DNA of 64,000 bases, taken from positions 1,870,001 to 1,934,000 of the forward strand of contig JARHVA010001924.1 of NCBI GenBank assembly GCA_037957365.1, read 5' to 3'. Origin of the DNA: Torreya grandis (lineage: Eukaryota; Streptophyta; Pinopsida; Cupressales; Taxaceae). Both the position numbers and the translations under genes were made by a program. Positions 34,045-45,799 of this stretch are shown one piece after another (position 1 is the stretch's first letter; every line of letters starts with the position of its first letter). Below the pieces are notes generated by a model. It was not told the DNA's origin. It saw only the letters and a list, made by a program, of their open reading frames with translations, and made no database searches.

Positions 34045-36076
34045 TGATAAAGGGGCATTCTATAGGGACCAAAAAGTTATTCAAATTTTTATCTTAAGTT
34101 GGTTTATTAGGTGTTTTATAGGTGATATATGTTAGATGAAGTCCATAGGAGGAGTCTAGTTGGTCTAAATAGACATAGAATTTGAATTCTTGTATTTCTC
34201 GCCAAAAGTATCTTTTTAGAAATTTGAATGTTGTAAACCATTTCTAAGGACTTTTATCTATTATATAGAATTGGGAATATGAATAAAGTGTTTAAAAGGG
34301 TTCATAAATTATAGGATGTTCATAAAAAGGTTCATAATTCTAATGTTTTGGTTAAAAACACTTTATGTTATTTGAAAATGTAGGAAAAGTGCAATGTAAC
34401 CAACCTCCACATAGTAAAAAGCATCAAGATTCAATTATGCCTCATAGGGATTAAGTTATGTCTTATTAGATAATGTTACCATTTGAATAGAGGAGGAGAG
34501 TATGTATTGAAAAGTTTTCATTAAGAAAGAAAGGGGAAGTTTTTGTAAAACTCTGCTATTTGGAAAAGAAAGTTGATAGACCATATTGAGGTCATTAAAA
34601 ATGGTGTTGACTATAAGTGTTATGATTATTAAAATAATGAGAATGGAATTTGATTTATAGTGATATTTAAGATGAATAATTTTTTTTTGAATATTGAAAG
34701 ATAAAATAAACCCCTATTGAAGGTGATGATTATATAGGCCTTGTTTTGTTTTATGCATGTTGAATTAGTTCACAGATTGTGATTGTTCAGATAGAGGACT
34801 AAAAAAAATATTGATGAGTGTTTAATATATTATTAAAGTATTTATGGATTTAATTTTAATTTATATATTACAATAGATAACAATAAATAGGTTTGGTAAT
34901 CATTTGTTTGTGTAACACAAAACCCCCTATTTTCCTAGGTTATTACTATGACTGAAAATGAATGCTTATTTCTATGAGTTAAGAAACATAGATTTAATTA
35001 TGTATTGTGGATGTAATGAAACTATAGGTTTAAATCATTTATTTAATGTATGAACTTAAATCAAGAACAATAACATTATTTTTTTGTTAAAACTAGACAT
35101 AGAAACTCTTTTTCCTATCGCAGTCATGGTCTGTTGGGATTATGAGTGAGTTCTTTGTAAAGAAGAGACCTTGAATTGATGATAAGGTTGTGTAAAAGTT
35201 GAGGTAATCCATTTTAAAGTGATAAAAGTTTATTTGAATATTTATTTTAATGGTAGAGTGTGTGGTTGATTCTTAAAAGAATGCAAACTATATAATGATA
35301 TCTTTTTGACATAGTCAAGCATGTATTATGATAAAAGGTCAAGAAAGTGAAGTGGAAACACATAATTATAAATTTATAAAGTTTAATTAGGTTAAAAAAT
35401 ACATAAAAAAACTATTTTTGGTCTTTGAAACCCCATATACCAAAATTTATGCAATTTAGAGAGGTCTCAGCTGAGAAATAGTCATTAGAAACCCTAAACT
35501 AGGGTTTTCACCATATCTAAAGTTATAACAATCAAAATTCAATAAAGATTTGTACTATTATAAATATTAATGTGATTTAAGTGATTAATAAGGTTTTATG
35601 GGTGTAAGGATGAGTTTGTATGGACTTTTGTGACTGAATGCTATTTTAGACTTGAATAGGCTTAATTAAGAGGGTTAGTAACATGAAAGAGGATCATATG
35701 AAGGAAATAGACTTCCAAATTTCACATACATGTATGTTTTGACTTTTGAAACAATAAACAGGATTTATATTTCCATAATAGAGTATAATTATTCTGTATT
35801 ATGTAAGAAGAACTATAAAAGGGCTAGTAGGACTGTGCAAAGAGATGACATAATTGTGAAGAAGGATGAAAAGAGGTTTATAAAGTGTAACAAGAGGTGT
35901 TGATATGTGAGTAAGAGGTCAATGATACCTTAAAGAACCTAATAAACACATTTGAATTCACCTAACAATCATTGAGTTCTAGAATCTTACATAAAGAATG
36001 AACTAGTGAATTATTATCAAGGAATAGTGTGTTAAATAGGGTATTGAGTGAAAGAATTGCTATATGCTCTACATCA
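34045..36076 (+). mobile_element. Solo LTR (2.03 kb) inside element C integrase
   Basis: The insert starts TGATAAAGGGG and ends CTACATCA, with TGAT/ATCA inverted tips. It is flanked on both sides by the 5-bp duplication GATAG (34040-34044 and 36077-36081). Removing it restores the integrase phrase LEDS-DRV. A TATA box (TATAAAAGGG, 35814-35823) sits 250 bases from the right end, giving plus orientation. No gag or pol lies inside, so it is a solo LTR left by recombination between two LTRs. No gene seen in it. Confidence 0.88.
35814..35823 (+). promoter_or_regulatory. TATA box of the solo LTR
   Basis: CTATAAAAGGGC, about 250 bases before the LTR end, a normal position for the U3/R border. Confidence 0.5.
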
Positions 36077-36540
36077 GATAGGGTAATATTTAGACCTAAA
36101 ATGATTTTGTAAATGGAATAAAATTTTTTAATAATTAGGTAGAGGTTGGTCGAGGCCAATGACAAACAAAAATGTTATGCTGATCTAAAAAGAATAATAA
36201 GGTGGTTTTATTTTGGTGATAAAGTATTTTTGTGGGTTAAGCCTCTAAAAAGCTTGACTAAATTTGGTAAATCATAAAATATTTAACTTAGATATGTGGG
36301 ACCCTTCAAGGTTCTGAAAGTGATCAATCATGTAACATATATGATTGCATTTCGACCATTTCTAACTCTTCTACATAATGTTTTTCATGTGTCCTATCTT
36401 AAAAAGTATGTTGTTGATCCCTCTCATGTGTTAGATTGGAATGATTTACAAGTTATAGATCCTAGGGTGGTCACGTTAGAACTAGTCATAATAATTAACA
36501 CTCACAAACATAGTTTACATAATAGATAAATATCATAGCG
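36077..36540 (+). pseudogene. Element C integrase C-terminal part
   Basis: Resumes after the solo LTR with EANDKQKCYADLKR and GDKVFLWVKPLKSLTKFG. Next come YVGPFKVLKVINHVTYMIAF, LLHNVFHVSYLKKYVVDPSH and VLDWNDLQV. The wording NVFHVS-L-KYVPDPSHVL is typical of Tekay/Del-type chromoviruses. The final words HKHSLHNR-IS lead into a chromodomain, interrupted at 36541 by element D and continued at 43592. The open piece 36296-36529 belongs here. Confidence 0.85.
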
Positions 36541-37741
36541 TGTTTTATTATTTTTAGAATAATGGGGTTTTATTCTTAGTTAAATAAATAGGTCTAAACA
36601 AACTAAATTAGTAAATATTATGCAAGAATTAAGCTACTAATTTGTGTAAATGGATTTTTATTTTTGCCTTTTGCTAAATATAGTAATAAATAAGAGAAAT
36701 CTAACTTAGCTTATTTTTAATGATATGGACTTAGATAGGGTCTAATACTGGAGGAGTAGGACTAGGAAACTATCAGAAACTAGATCCTAAGGTTCATTTA
36801 TATATTGGACAAGAACATCAAAAGTGAGACACCCTACTATCTAATGTTGTAGTCCTTTTCCAATGCTGTTGTTTAGGTGGTATGAGCTTTTTAGGTTCTA
36901 TTTAATACGCCTGTGTTATGCTGTCAGTAAAATATTTAAGCTTGGAAGCTTGCAAAACTCATTAGGCATTTATTTAAATATTCAAATCCCTAGGAGCTAT
37001 TTGTACTTGAAATTGAATGGAAACTTGTAAAAGATAGAGGAGTTAGTGTGTAAAGGATACACTAGATTCACTTCACACCTCATGTATGGGAATGCTTCCT
37101 ACATACCAATACTTTGAGGAGGCATCAAGCTAATGTTGTTCTCCTATTTAAGTGTTTGGTGAAATTATGTATGATAAATGCAAATAGATGAAAAAATAGA
37201 TGTACTTTGGATGGTTAGGGACTGAATTCAAAGTATTGAATAAGCTTGAAGTGATATTAGAAGGTTGTATGCAGAGAATAGAGAAGAGTGTTTGAGTGTA
37301 ATTGATTGTATTCTTTCTTATTTATTGTGAATGAGTACCAATGCTTCTAAATTGACTTTGAATGGAATTTTATAGGGGAATTAATGATCATGGGTTAAAT
37401 TAATTTGTGTTAGGTTGACAAGGAAATGGATAAGGATCTAAAAGAATCTGACCGTCAGGGGTAATTTTGCACTTGGAAAATAGTGCCAAAATTAGGACAC
37501 CCTAGGTTCCAGTGCTCCTATCCAAGTTGGGCACTATTGTCCTAAGGGAATGAGACCTAGGAGATGGATTTAGGCTTGAAAGAGATACCTGGATCTATTA
37601 GGGTTAAGTTTGGAAGGTTGTGGATGACTAGGATTTAGTGAAAGAATAGCCTAAAAGGGTTGTGTAAGCAAGTAGGAAGACCTATGGATTGGGTGTCATT
37701 AGTCATGCTTAAGTCATCCAATTTTACATTTTATATGACCA
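36541..37741 (-). repeat. Element D 3' LTR (left copy)
   Basis: Plus strand starts TGTTTTATTATTTTTAGAA and ends TATATGACCA. It matches 42384-43591 along its length with scattered substitutions and small indels. A minus-strand TATA box (TATAAAATT) lies at 37366-37374, giving about 375 bases of U3 and 800 of R-U5. Confidence 0.85.
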
Positions 37742-37760
37742 AATTTCCCCCCCATTTATT
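37742..37760 (-). other. Polypurine tract of element D
   Basis: On the minus strand AAATGGGGGGGAAATT is followed at once by the LTR start TGGTCATATA. This is the expected place for plus-strand priming. Confidence 0.7.
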
Positions 37761-40700
37761 TTAGTGATTAAAAAAAATAAAATAATAAGATAAAGGAAAT
37801 AAAAACAATCATACCTAAACTTACTTATAAGGGAGAAGCTCATGAAGCTATGTGATGTTGGATGTGCATAGAAAGTATGATGTGAAGTGTGAATCTGTAA
37901 TGAAAACATAAAAGTATATCCATTCTTACTAGATACCTTATATATAAAATAAGAACATACAAAATATAAGTAAGATGAAGAAAAAGGAATGAATACACCT
38001 CACCAGGTACGTGAACCAATATTGAACTTATTATGATGCTGGATTGTGCTGGATGATGTTGGGTATGTGTTGAATGAAGAGTAATATCATGAACAGAGAA
38101 GAGTGATCAATTCCATGGAAGGTGGATCAAGAATTCAAAAGGATATCCCTTTGGATCCATCATCACCAACTAAGTGAATCTAACGAATCATGCATGTGCT
38201 AATCAATGTCTGGACTATATGTCCAATCCCTTTGAATAGGTGTCTCAAAAATATAAAGGTTATCCCTTTGCCTCCATCATTGGCTCATGAAGTGAAGATA
38301 TGAAGTGAAGATATGAAGTGATACCAATATATAATAGATGTCATATGATATGGATCATAGATTCTATAAATGTTTTGAAAATCTGACAATGTGGCATAGA
38401 TAGATGATGTATGCTAGAAACTAAGCTATTCTTAGGCATTTCAAAAGATGGAGTTAGGCTTGTATGAAAGCCACTCTAAAAATGATGTAATAGGCTTATG
38501 TGAAAGCCAACTTAGAAAATTTTGTACTCAGAAGTTAAAATTACATGAAAGTTTAACTTGAAAGTGATGCCAACCACCTGTAAATAAAGTAAGACATGTA
38601 ACTATTGAGAATGCCTGGATGATAATTGAACTTAGAAACAAAAGAAGACCAATGTGTCATGCACATTTCCCCTAATCAATGATTTTTAAAACATGGATTC
38701 TAATTTAAAATTTATGCCAACTACCTAATCTAAAATTGAAAGTGAGAACCATCATGTCGTGCATGATAACCCCCTATATCTGGATTCTTTAAGAAAACTA
38801 TACTAACCTACTGATTCTGATTGATCTAGATGTGCAAAAACTATATATAAACTACATTTTCCCCCTATTTTTGGAAAACTTGAGTGTTTTTATACCTAGA
38901 TAGGAGCACCAAAATGAGGATACCCCTATGTTTGGCACTACTATCTATTTTTGGCACTATTTTCTTATGCAAAAATTGGTTGCTGATTTGGAACTGTCAC
39001 TATTTTTTTACTCTATTTTAACTGGTTTGACCTCTATATTCTAAATTAGGTGATCTAAATTTTGATATTTTGACTATTAAAAGCCTTTATCTCTATGACA
39101 AAACCCTTATTTATTTCCCCCTCTTCTGATGGTAGGAATGATGAACCTACAATGATTACCATCATAAGAAAAGACTCCTACAAGTGTGTTATGTTGCATA
39201 GATACATGATATAACAATGATATTTGATGATATCTCTAGATATATAAATGTTTGTATTAAGAGATTTTTAGATCAATAGGGGTATGCCTAGATAGATATA
39301 ACAATGTATAAGCCTGTGTAAAATACTAAACTAGAACTGTAAATGTTTAGATATTAGTTGTTATTTGGAGGGATGGAGCATGATGTCCATCATGGTATCC
39401 AAGAAAGCAAGGGAAATGCATGATGTGGATCATGAGATTGCACACATTTATAAGTAAAACAAGTAATTAAACATGAATCAAGAAGCATATAGGGATGGCC
39501 AAGGAGCCATACAAATAAAGGATATGGGCATATGTCACTCAAACTAGAAAGCAAATATAGAAGGTATGTTCAAATGCCACATAAATATACAAGTGAAACA
39601 AGCAAAGTTGGCATAGGGGCCACAGGGACATGAAAGAGTACAAGAAAAGGACATTAACAAATTTCCTATGGCACACATGAATAAAATCAAAGGACATTAA
39701 AAAATTTCCTAAGGTACAAATAGGAGATAAACAAGAACTAAAAATGCAATCACACAAGCTACACTAAGCAAGAGGAGAAAGCATTTAATAACTAGAAACA
39801 TAAAATCACATCTAACTAATCAAAGAAAATTTGAAAATATGCAAAACATGTGTAGTACAAGACTAGGTATATGCTAAGAAATACATAAGTGCTAGATACT
39901 AGTGACATGTCGATATAGTAATTTGTGTAATCAAGTAAGTAATGTACATCAGTATGATAACTCAAAGTGTGATTGGCATAACCTAGATGGTGTTGTCATG
40001 TAGAAGATGCCGATAGTGGGTATGTATATTAATATGTGTCTCAAATGTATAATTAGGAATGCCCCCTTAATAGGTATCATGAAGAAATCAAGTAGTTGGA
40101 TGTCACTATACACACTCAAAAGGGATTAAGTGAAGCATGGTATTATAGATAAATTGACATACAATAGCATGAAATAACAAATGTAAGTCCGAGAATAGTA
40201 GTAGTAGTGTAAATCATGGATGATGCATACAATCGAAATGTTTTTGGTGTTTTGAAATTTTTGAATGTTTTTGGATTTTTGAAATGTTATATTGTTTTTG
40301 TATTTTGAAATATTTGAACTATGTACAATCAAATAGAAGAGACTATGTATAAGAAATTGAAAAGGAATTATGTATAATTAAGTAAAAATAAGCTATGCAC
40401 AAGTAATACTATGAAGAAATGATAATAATTGATGAGACTCATGGGAGACTCCCTATCATATTGTCTTGTATCAAGAAGAAGGATCATGCATGATCATGAA
40501 GCATGATGGAAATGCTAAGACTATGGATTTAAAAGTTGTATATGTTGTAAATGCTATGAAATATCTATAGTGGAAACCAACTATGGGGTTCTGTTGTAAC
40601 TTTGAGAAGTGGATGCAATTTTAGGGCTCTTAGGGTCCCATCTAGTAGTAGGAGAAGCTCTCTAAACTTTACTCTATGTGTAGATGCATGAGATCTCAAT

Positions 40701-41200
40701 GAGACTACCCTAGGTGTGAATATGGTAGTTGGAAACTATTTAGAATCCTAAAGCTATATAGGTGTATGAACTCTCTATGCTAGTGATGAAGGTCTTGAAT
40801 ATGGATAAATCTAGATTGGAGGAAGAACTGTAATAGGTGGAGGAGCTGAAACTAGATCGAAAGGGGTGCTAACCTAAGTAACAAAGTTATAACCATGGGT
40901 GTAATCAACTTACCTATATTTGTAACTTCAGTGATATCATGTATTGCATAATCTACTATAGGCATAAAGATGAGAATAGCTGTGGGATAAAAGCTAGATG
41001 AACCCAGTTTGAAGAGAGGAGGGATAGATATAACCACTAGTGTTTTCTTATGTCTAGTAGTGATAGGGAGATACTTAAAAGTAGCCAAAGAGTTAGATAC
41101 ATCTAAGTAGAAACCATGTATATAAATATTTTTATAAAGAACATTATAAATGATAGATAGAAAACCAAGGATAAAGAGCGTGAAATTATGCATTAATGCA
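37761..41200. other. Element D interior, no gene recognised
   Basis: AT-rich sequence without domains. Small imperfect repeats occur near 38440-38530 (GGCTT-TATGAAAGCCA). ORFs such as 39539-39757 and 40126-40332 on the minus strand have random-looking composition. Confidence 0.45.
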
Positions 41201-41214
41201 TAGAAAACTTTGAC

Positions 41215-41605
41215 TTGAATCATGACATTTCTAATATGTTTTGCAAGATAGTCTTGAAAATTTTTCCTCATGAGAGAGAGAAAGTATCTAATAGATAGCA
41301 TGACATTATGCATAAATAAATTTAGATTTTTGATATGTGATATGACATTTCTAATGTGTTTAGCATGATAAACTTGAATTTTTTTCCACGTGAGAGATAG
41401 AGAACAAGTTATAGAAGGCATGAATTTGTGCATGAATGTATAAGAAACTTTGGCATGTGCTATGACATTTCTAAATGTGTTTAGCATGATAAGATTGAAA
41501 TTTTTTCCACATGAGGAATAGAAATAAAAGGGTAGAGAACATGAATTTTTTCATAAAGACATAAAATTTTGACATGTAACATAACATTTTGAATGAGTTT
41601 ATCAA
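41215..41605 (-). repeat. Tandem repeat of about 121 bp in element D leader
   Basis: The phrase TATGACATTTCTAATGTG-TTTAGCATGATA recurs at about 41220, 41341, 41461 and 41580. The units between carry GAATTTTTTCC-CATGAGAGATAGA. This makes three to four units. The open frames 40852-41487 and 41471-41701 on the minus strand pass through them and read as 40-residue repeats, but the sequence is AT-rich and 121 is not a multiple of three, so it is probably non-coding. Confidence 0.7.
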
Positions 41606-42365
41606 AATGGAGTTAGTAATTATTTTGTAAGAGCAAAAGAGAATATGAAAAAATAATTTTAAAGTCTTGTGCATTTTTTGCAATGAATTTTTTAATATCA
41701 TCCCATATCATGAAACATAAACATGAAATGCAAAGGACAAAGCTTTGTAATAACAACATATGATAAACTTCATCATTCATATACATGATAGGGCCTATTA
41801 TGGTTTCCTTATTATTTACAGGAAATGTAAGAAAAATTTGTAAATAAAGGAGCATCATTTTTGCAATTTGGCTATGGATGTAAGGTGATACCTCAAGAAG
41901 AAAAGTAGGAGATAGTTTATGAAACTAGGGATTTTCAAAAAATATTTATGTAAAATACTATGAATTTTTGAATTTGAAATTGATTTTTTGAGTTTGATAT
42001 TCAACTAAAAAAATGATTGGGAGCTAGTTGATGCAACTAGGGTTTTGGAATGAATTTTTAAAATTAGTATGATAATTTTAAAAATTTGATATGAATTTAT
42101 AAAAAAATGTAGAATTTTGCTTGAAAAAATTAGGAAAAATCAAAAAATATTTCTAAAATTAACAATATATTTTTCCTAGTGTTTGGAATGTTATTGTATG
42201 CAAAAGGACCTAGTATGTGCAAACTAAGGTTTTTATAAAATATATGATAATTTAGCAATTAATTTTTATATTTATAATTTTTAAATATAGGAAAAATTAA
42301 TAAATTATGGCAAAAAATCAAAAATAATTTACCCTAGGGTTTCTAGGGTTTTTATGGAAAAAATT

Positions 42366-42381
42366 GAAGTCAGGTTCACCA
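42366..42381 (-). other. Primer-site-like sequence of element D
   Basis: On the minus strand the LTR ends AAAACA, then two bases, then TGGTGAACCTGACTTC. Position and the leading TGG fit a primer binding site. I cannot name the tRNA. Confidence 0.5.
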
Positions 42382-42383
42382 AA

Positions 42384-43591
42384 TGTTTTATTGTTTCTAG
42401 AATAATGGGGTTTTATTCCTAGTTAAATGAATAGGTTTGAGCAAAGTAAATCAGTAAATAATATTCAAGAATTAATATACTAATTTGTGTAAATAGATTT
42501 GTATTTTTACCTTTTCTAAATATAGTAATAAACAAGAGAAAATTTAACTTAGCTTATTCTAAATGATCCAGACTGAGACATGGTTTGATATTGGAGGAGT
42601 ATGATTGGGAAACTATCAAAAACTAGATCCTGAGGTTTGTTTCTAGATTGGACAAGAGCACTAAAAGTGGGACACCCTATTGTTTGGTGTTGTAGTCCTT
42701 TTAAGGCACTATTGTCTAGGTGGTATGAGCTTTTTGGGTTTTATTCAACAAGCCTATGTTACCCTATTAGTGAAATGTGAAAGCCTAGAAGCTTATAGAG
42801 CTTGTTGTGCATCAATAATAAATCTTCAAAGCCATAGGAGATATTTTTACTTGAACTTGAATAGAAACTTGGAAAAGATAGAGAAGGGGTTAGTGTGTAA
42901 AGGATACACTAGATGCACTTCACACTTCATGTGTGGGCACATTGCCTACACACCAATACTCTGAGGAGGGATAAAGCTAATGTAGTTCTCCCATTGAAGT
43001 TCTTGCTATAATTATGTATGATAAATGTAACTAGATGCAAAAATAGATGTAATTTGGATGGCTAGGGACTGATGCAAAGGATTGAATAAGCTTGAAGTGA
43101 TCTTGGAAGGTTATATGTAGATAATAGGGAAGGGTGCTTAAGTATACTTACTTGTATTCTTGTTTATTTCTTGTGAATGAGTGCCAATGCTTCTAAATGG
43201 AATTTTAATGGAATTTTATAATGGATTTAATGATCATGGGTTAAATGAATTTTCATTAGGTTGATAAGGAAAAGGATAAGGATCCAAAAGAATTTGACTG
43301 TTAGGGGAAATTTTGCACTTGGACAAAAAAAACCAAAATGAGGACACCTTGGGTTCCAATGCTCTTGTCCAAGTTGGGCACTATTTTCATAAAGGAATGA
43401 GATGTAAGGGGATGGATCTAGGCCTAAAAGAGCTACTTGAGTCCATTAGGGTTAAGTTTGGAAGGCTATGGATGACTAGGAATTAGTGAAAGAATAGCCT
43501 AGAAGGGTTATGTATGCAAGTAGGAAGACCTATGGATTGGGTGTCATTATCCATGCTTAAGTCATCCAATTTTGCACTTTATATGATTACA
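42384..43591 (-). repeat. Element D 5' LTR (right copy)
   Basis: Partner of 36541-37741. It starts TGTTTTATTGTTTCTAGAA and ends TATATGATTACA on plus. The TATA box is kept on the minus strand at 43212-43220. Confidence 0.85.
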
Positions 43592-43687
43592 TGGTGCAAG
43601 GTCTAGTAATACCAATATTCTAAAGATATTTCTACTTGGGAGGATTATGGTGAGTTTTATAGGCCATTTCCACATTTGTTTACTTAA
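43592..43687 (+). pseudogene. Element C chromodomain tail
   Basis: After element D, the plus strand reads WCKV, two stops, then KDISTWEDYGEFYRPFPHLF and a stop at 43685-43687. The STWED-xEEF-xxYPHLF pattern is the end of a chromovirus chromodomain. It joins to the part ending at 36540. A chromodomain steers insertion towards marked chromatin. Confidence 0.82.
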
Positions 43688-44676
43688 TATGTTGCTAGAT
43701 ATTATTTAATTTTTTGCTAAATAATGTTTAATTTCAAAATATATGTTGGAATAAGTGTCATCATGATGATGACCAACTTTAGGGAAAAATGATATTGCAT
43801 CATGATTCTTCTCTAGACCTAATAACCTATTGATTAGTGTATTTTATGGTTATTATTTAGTTAATTATTGTTTTGGTTAACTTGGATTTAATATATTGAT
43901 TTATTGACAATTATATGTTGTTTATTTGATTGATCATTAACTTATTGAGTTAGATATAATTGTGTGTTATGTACATGATAATCATGTTTATTTAGTTCAT
44001 TTTAATAGTATATTATGGATTATATATTGATTTAGGATAACTACCTTTATTTTTTAAAATTGGATGTAGGATAGATCCATCCCTCAAAATATGATAGAGG
44101 GAGGGCATCATCAAAGAGGGTGGCATAGATGGAGGTTTTAGGGGATGAAATAATGTAAACTAAGAACCTACACACACCATAATAGTATAATATGTTTGTT
44201 TTTTACTCATACTATAATCTAGCTATGTGTTCACATGAGAAAGATTAAATTCTTGTGTTGCATCTTTATTAGCTTAATTCATGTGATGATGTTACTAAAT
44301 GTGTGATTTGGAATATGTGAGTGTTATTGATGCTATCTTTGGGATATATATGTGAAGGATAGAAAAATCAATGTCTTGTTTGATAAATGCATTTCTAAGT
44401 GTGTTGGTAAAAGAACATGGATTGTAAATCTATGAAATATATTTGTCCTATATTTGTGCATTGTGCACCCATTTTGTCTTTATATAAGTCTATTTTGTCC
44501 TATCTTCACGACTTGTAATATGGTATAATATGAATAAAATCAACTCTTGGTTCCAAGTACAATAAGAAGATGAACACTCATAAACTGGATACATCTATAT
44601 ATACTTTTGTTTGTAAGAAGAAAAGGGTTCCACTTTTAGAGATCAATAGAGATTATTTGGGTATGGTTACCTTTGT

Positions 44677-44677
<1 letters not shown>
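43688..44677. other. Element C 3' region and possible LTR, no gene
   Basis: No coding sequence. A TATA-like TATATAAG at 44480-44487 and an AATAAA at 44533-44538 look like the promoter and polyadenylation parts of an LTR on plus, possibly the 5' LTR of element E. I found no repeat partner within the window. Confidence 0.35.

Positions 44678-44764
<87 letters not shown>
44678..44764. repeat. (TTA)29 microsatellite
   Basis: Eighty-seven bases of uninterrupted TAT/TTA triplets. The ORFs through it (poly-Tyr and poly-Ile) are artefacts. Confidence 0.98.
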
Positions 44765-45799
44765 GTTCCTTGCATGCATTCTCATATGTAATAGTTTGGT
44801 TACTTTCTATCTAATTAATTCAAATTCATTATTTCTATTTATGAAATATAGGTTGTTCTTAATTCCTCAATAACATAGGATAATTATCATTTCCTATGGT
44901 TCCGTTATCTCAATTCCTATCTTTATATAATAGATTACTTTGTGCATACAAACTATATCACAACTATTCTCATCCTTAGCATGTTTTGAAGCTTCAAGAA
45001 CCTCTACTAACAATGGTATAATGAGCATGGAACTTCTTTTAGAAGGAATTGTGCTAAGATGGCTACCAAGGCATAAATATATTGAGATATGGTTAGACCA
45101 AAGGATATGTAATATTGTAGAAGAAGAATCTAAAAGGACTAGTCTTACCATTCATGAGATCATTTGAGAGCATATTTATGGAAAAATTTATGAAATTTTA
45201 TAGTGAAAGTTTCTTGAATTATTAGCTAACTGGTTATCATGGTTGGAATATTAATTATTTTAACTAAAGGACAAAATAAACTATAATCTAGACTAAAGAG
45301 AAGACATACCAATTGCATAGATTAGAAACCAAATGGACAAGAGCAATAGATCATTAGATTAATACTATAGTAGATAGATATATAACTAAGTTTTCATTAA
45401 AAAGATATATAACTTTCAAAGATATGAAGTACTTATTCATTAGAGGAATTTGAGGGAAATTTTTATAGTGAATACCTATCCTTGTGAAGATTTTATTTGT
45501 GGATAAGGCCATGGTGCCTACTCCAGCAAATATGGAGTAGTCACTTTAGGCATATGGGGGTATGTGCAAGTTAATCATAAATGAAGATTAGATGAGTAGA
45601 TAAGGCTTGGACCTGAATCCAAAATGGATAAATGATGGAAGAGGAATCAAAAGAAGGATCTAAATTCAATAACATGAGATGCAAAAATATAATAGATGGA
45701 GTAAACAAAAAAATACCTAGGTAGTTGTAAGAAGATTTAAGAGTGGCAGTAAGATAGATGAAGAACAAGTAGGAAGATGTGATGGACAAGAAGAATGTG
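44765..45799. other. Leader of element E, mostly unassigned
   Basis: TGGTATAATGAGC at 45014-45026, preceded by CTAACA, resembles a degenerate iMet primer site. A 75-codon open frame at 44940-45167 has reasonable composition but no known family and spans the primer-like site. From about 45580 the plus strand becomes purine-rich and may be the start of gag. Confidence 0.3.

Larger units (their letters stand above)
36541..43591 (-). mobile_element. Element D: 7.05-kb non-autonomous LTR retroelement
   Basis: Two direct repeats of about 1.2 kb (36541-37741 and 42384-43591) border 4.6 kb without gag or pol. A purine tract on the minus strand (ATGGGGGGGAAATT) sits next to the left repeat, and a primer-site-like TGGTGAACCTGACTTC sits next to the right one, both giving minus orientation. 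It lies in the chromodomain of element C, whose coding sequence continues on both sides. Flanking pentamers TAGCG (36536-36540) and TGGTG (43592-43596) differ by two transitions and may be an aged target duplication. It must have used proteins of another element to move. Confidence 0.82.

Noticed and set aside
40852..41858. A repetitive membrane-like protein on the minus strand of element D
   Set aside because: The 121-bp unit is not a multiple of three, the content is AT-driven, and the position is an LTR-element leader.
44673..44873. Open frames encoding poly-Tyr and poly-Ile
   Set aside because: They are produced by the TTA microsatellite and have no coding support outside it.
43688..45012. 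3' LTR of element C matching 29565-30065
   Set aside because: I compared the two by eye and found only AT-rich resemblance; the GGGACTGTTACA end is not present.
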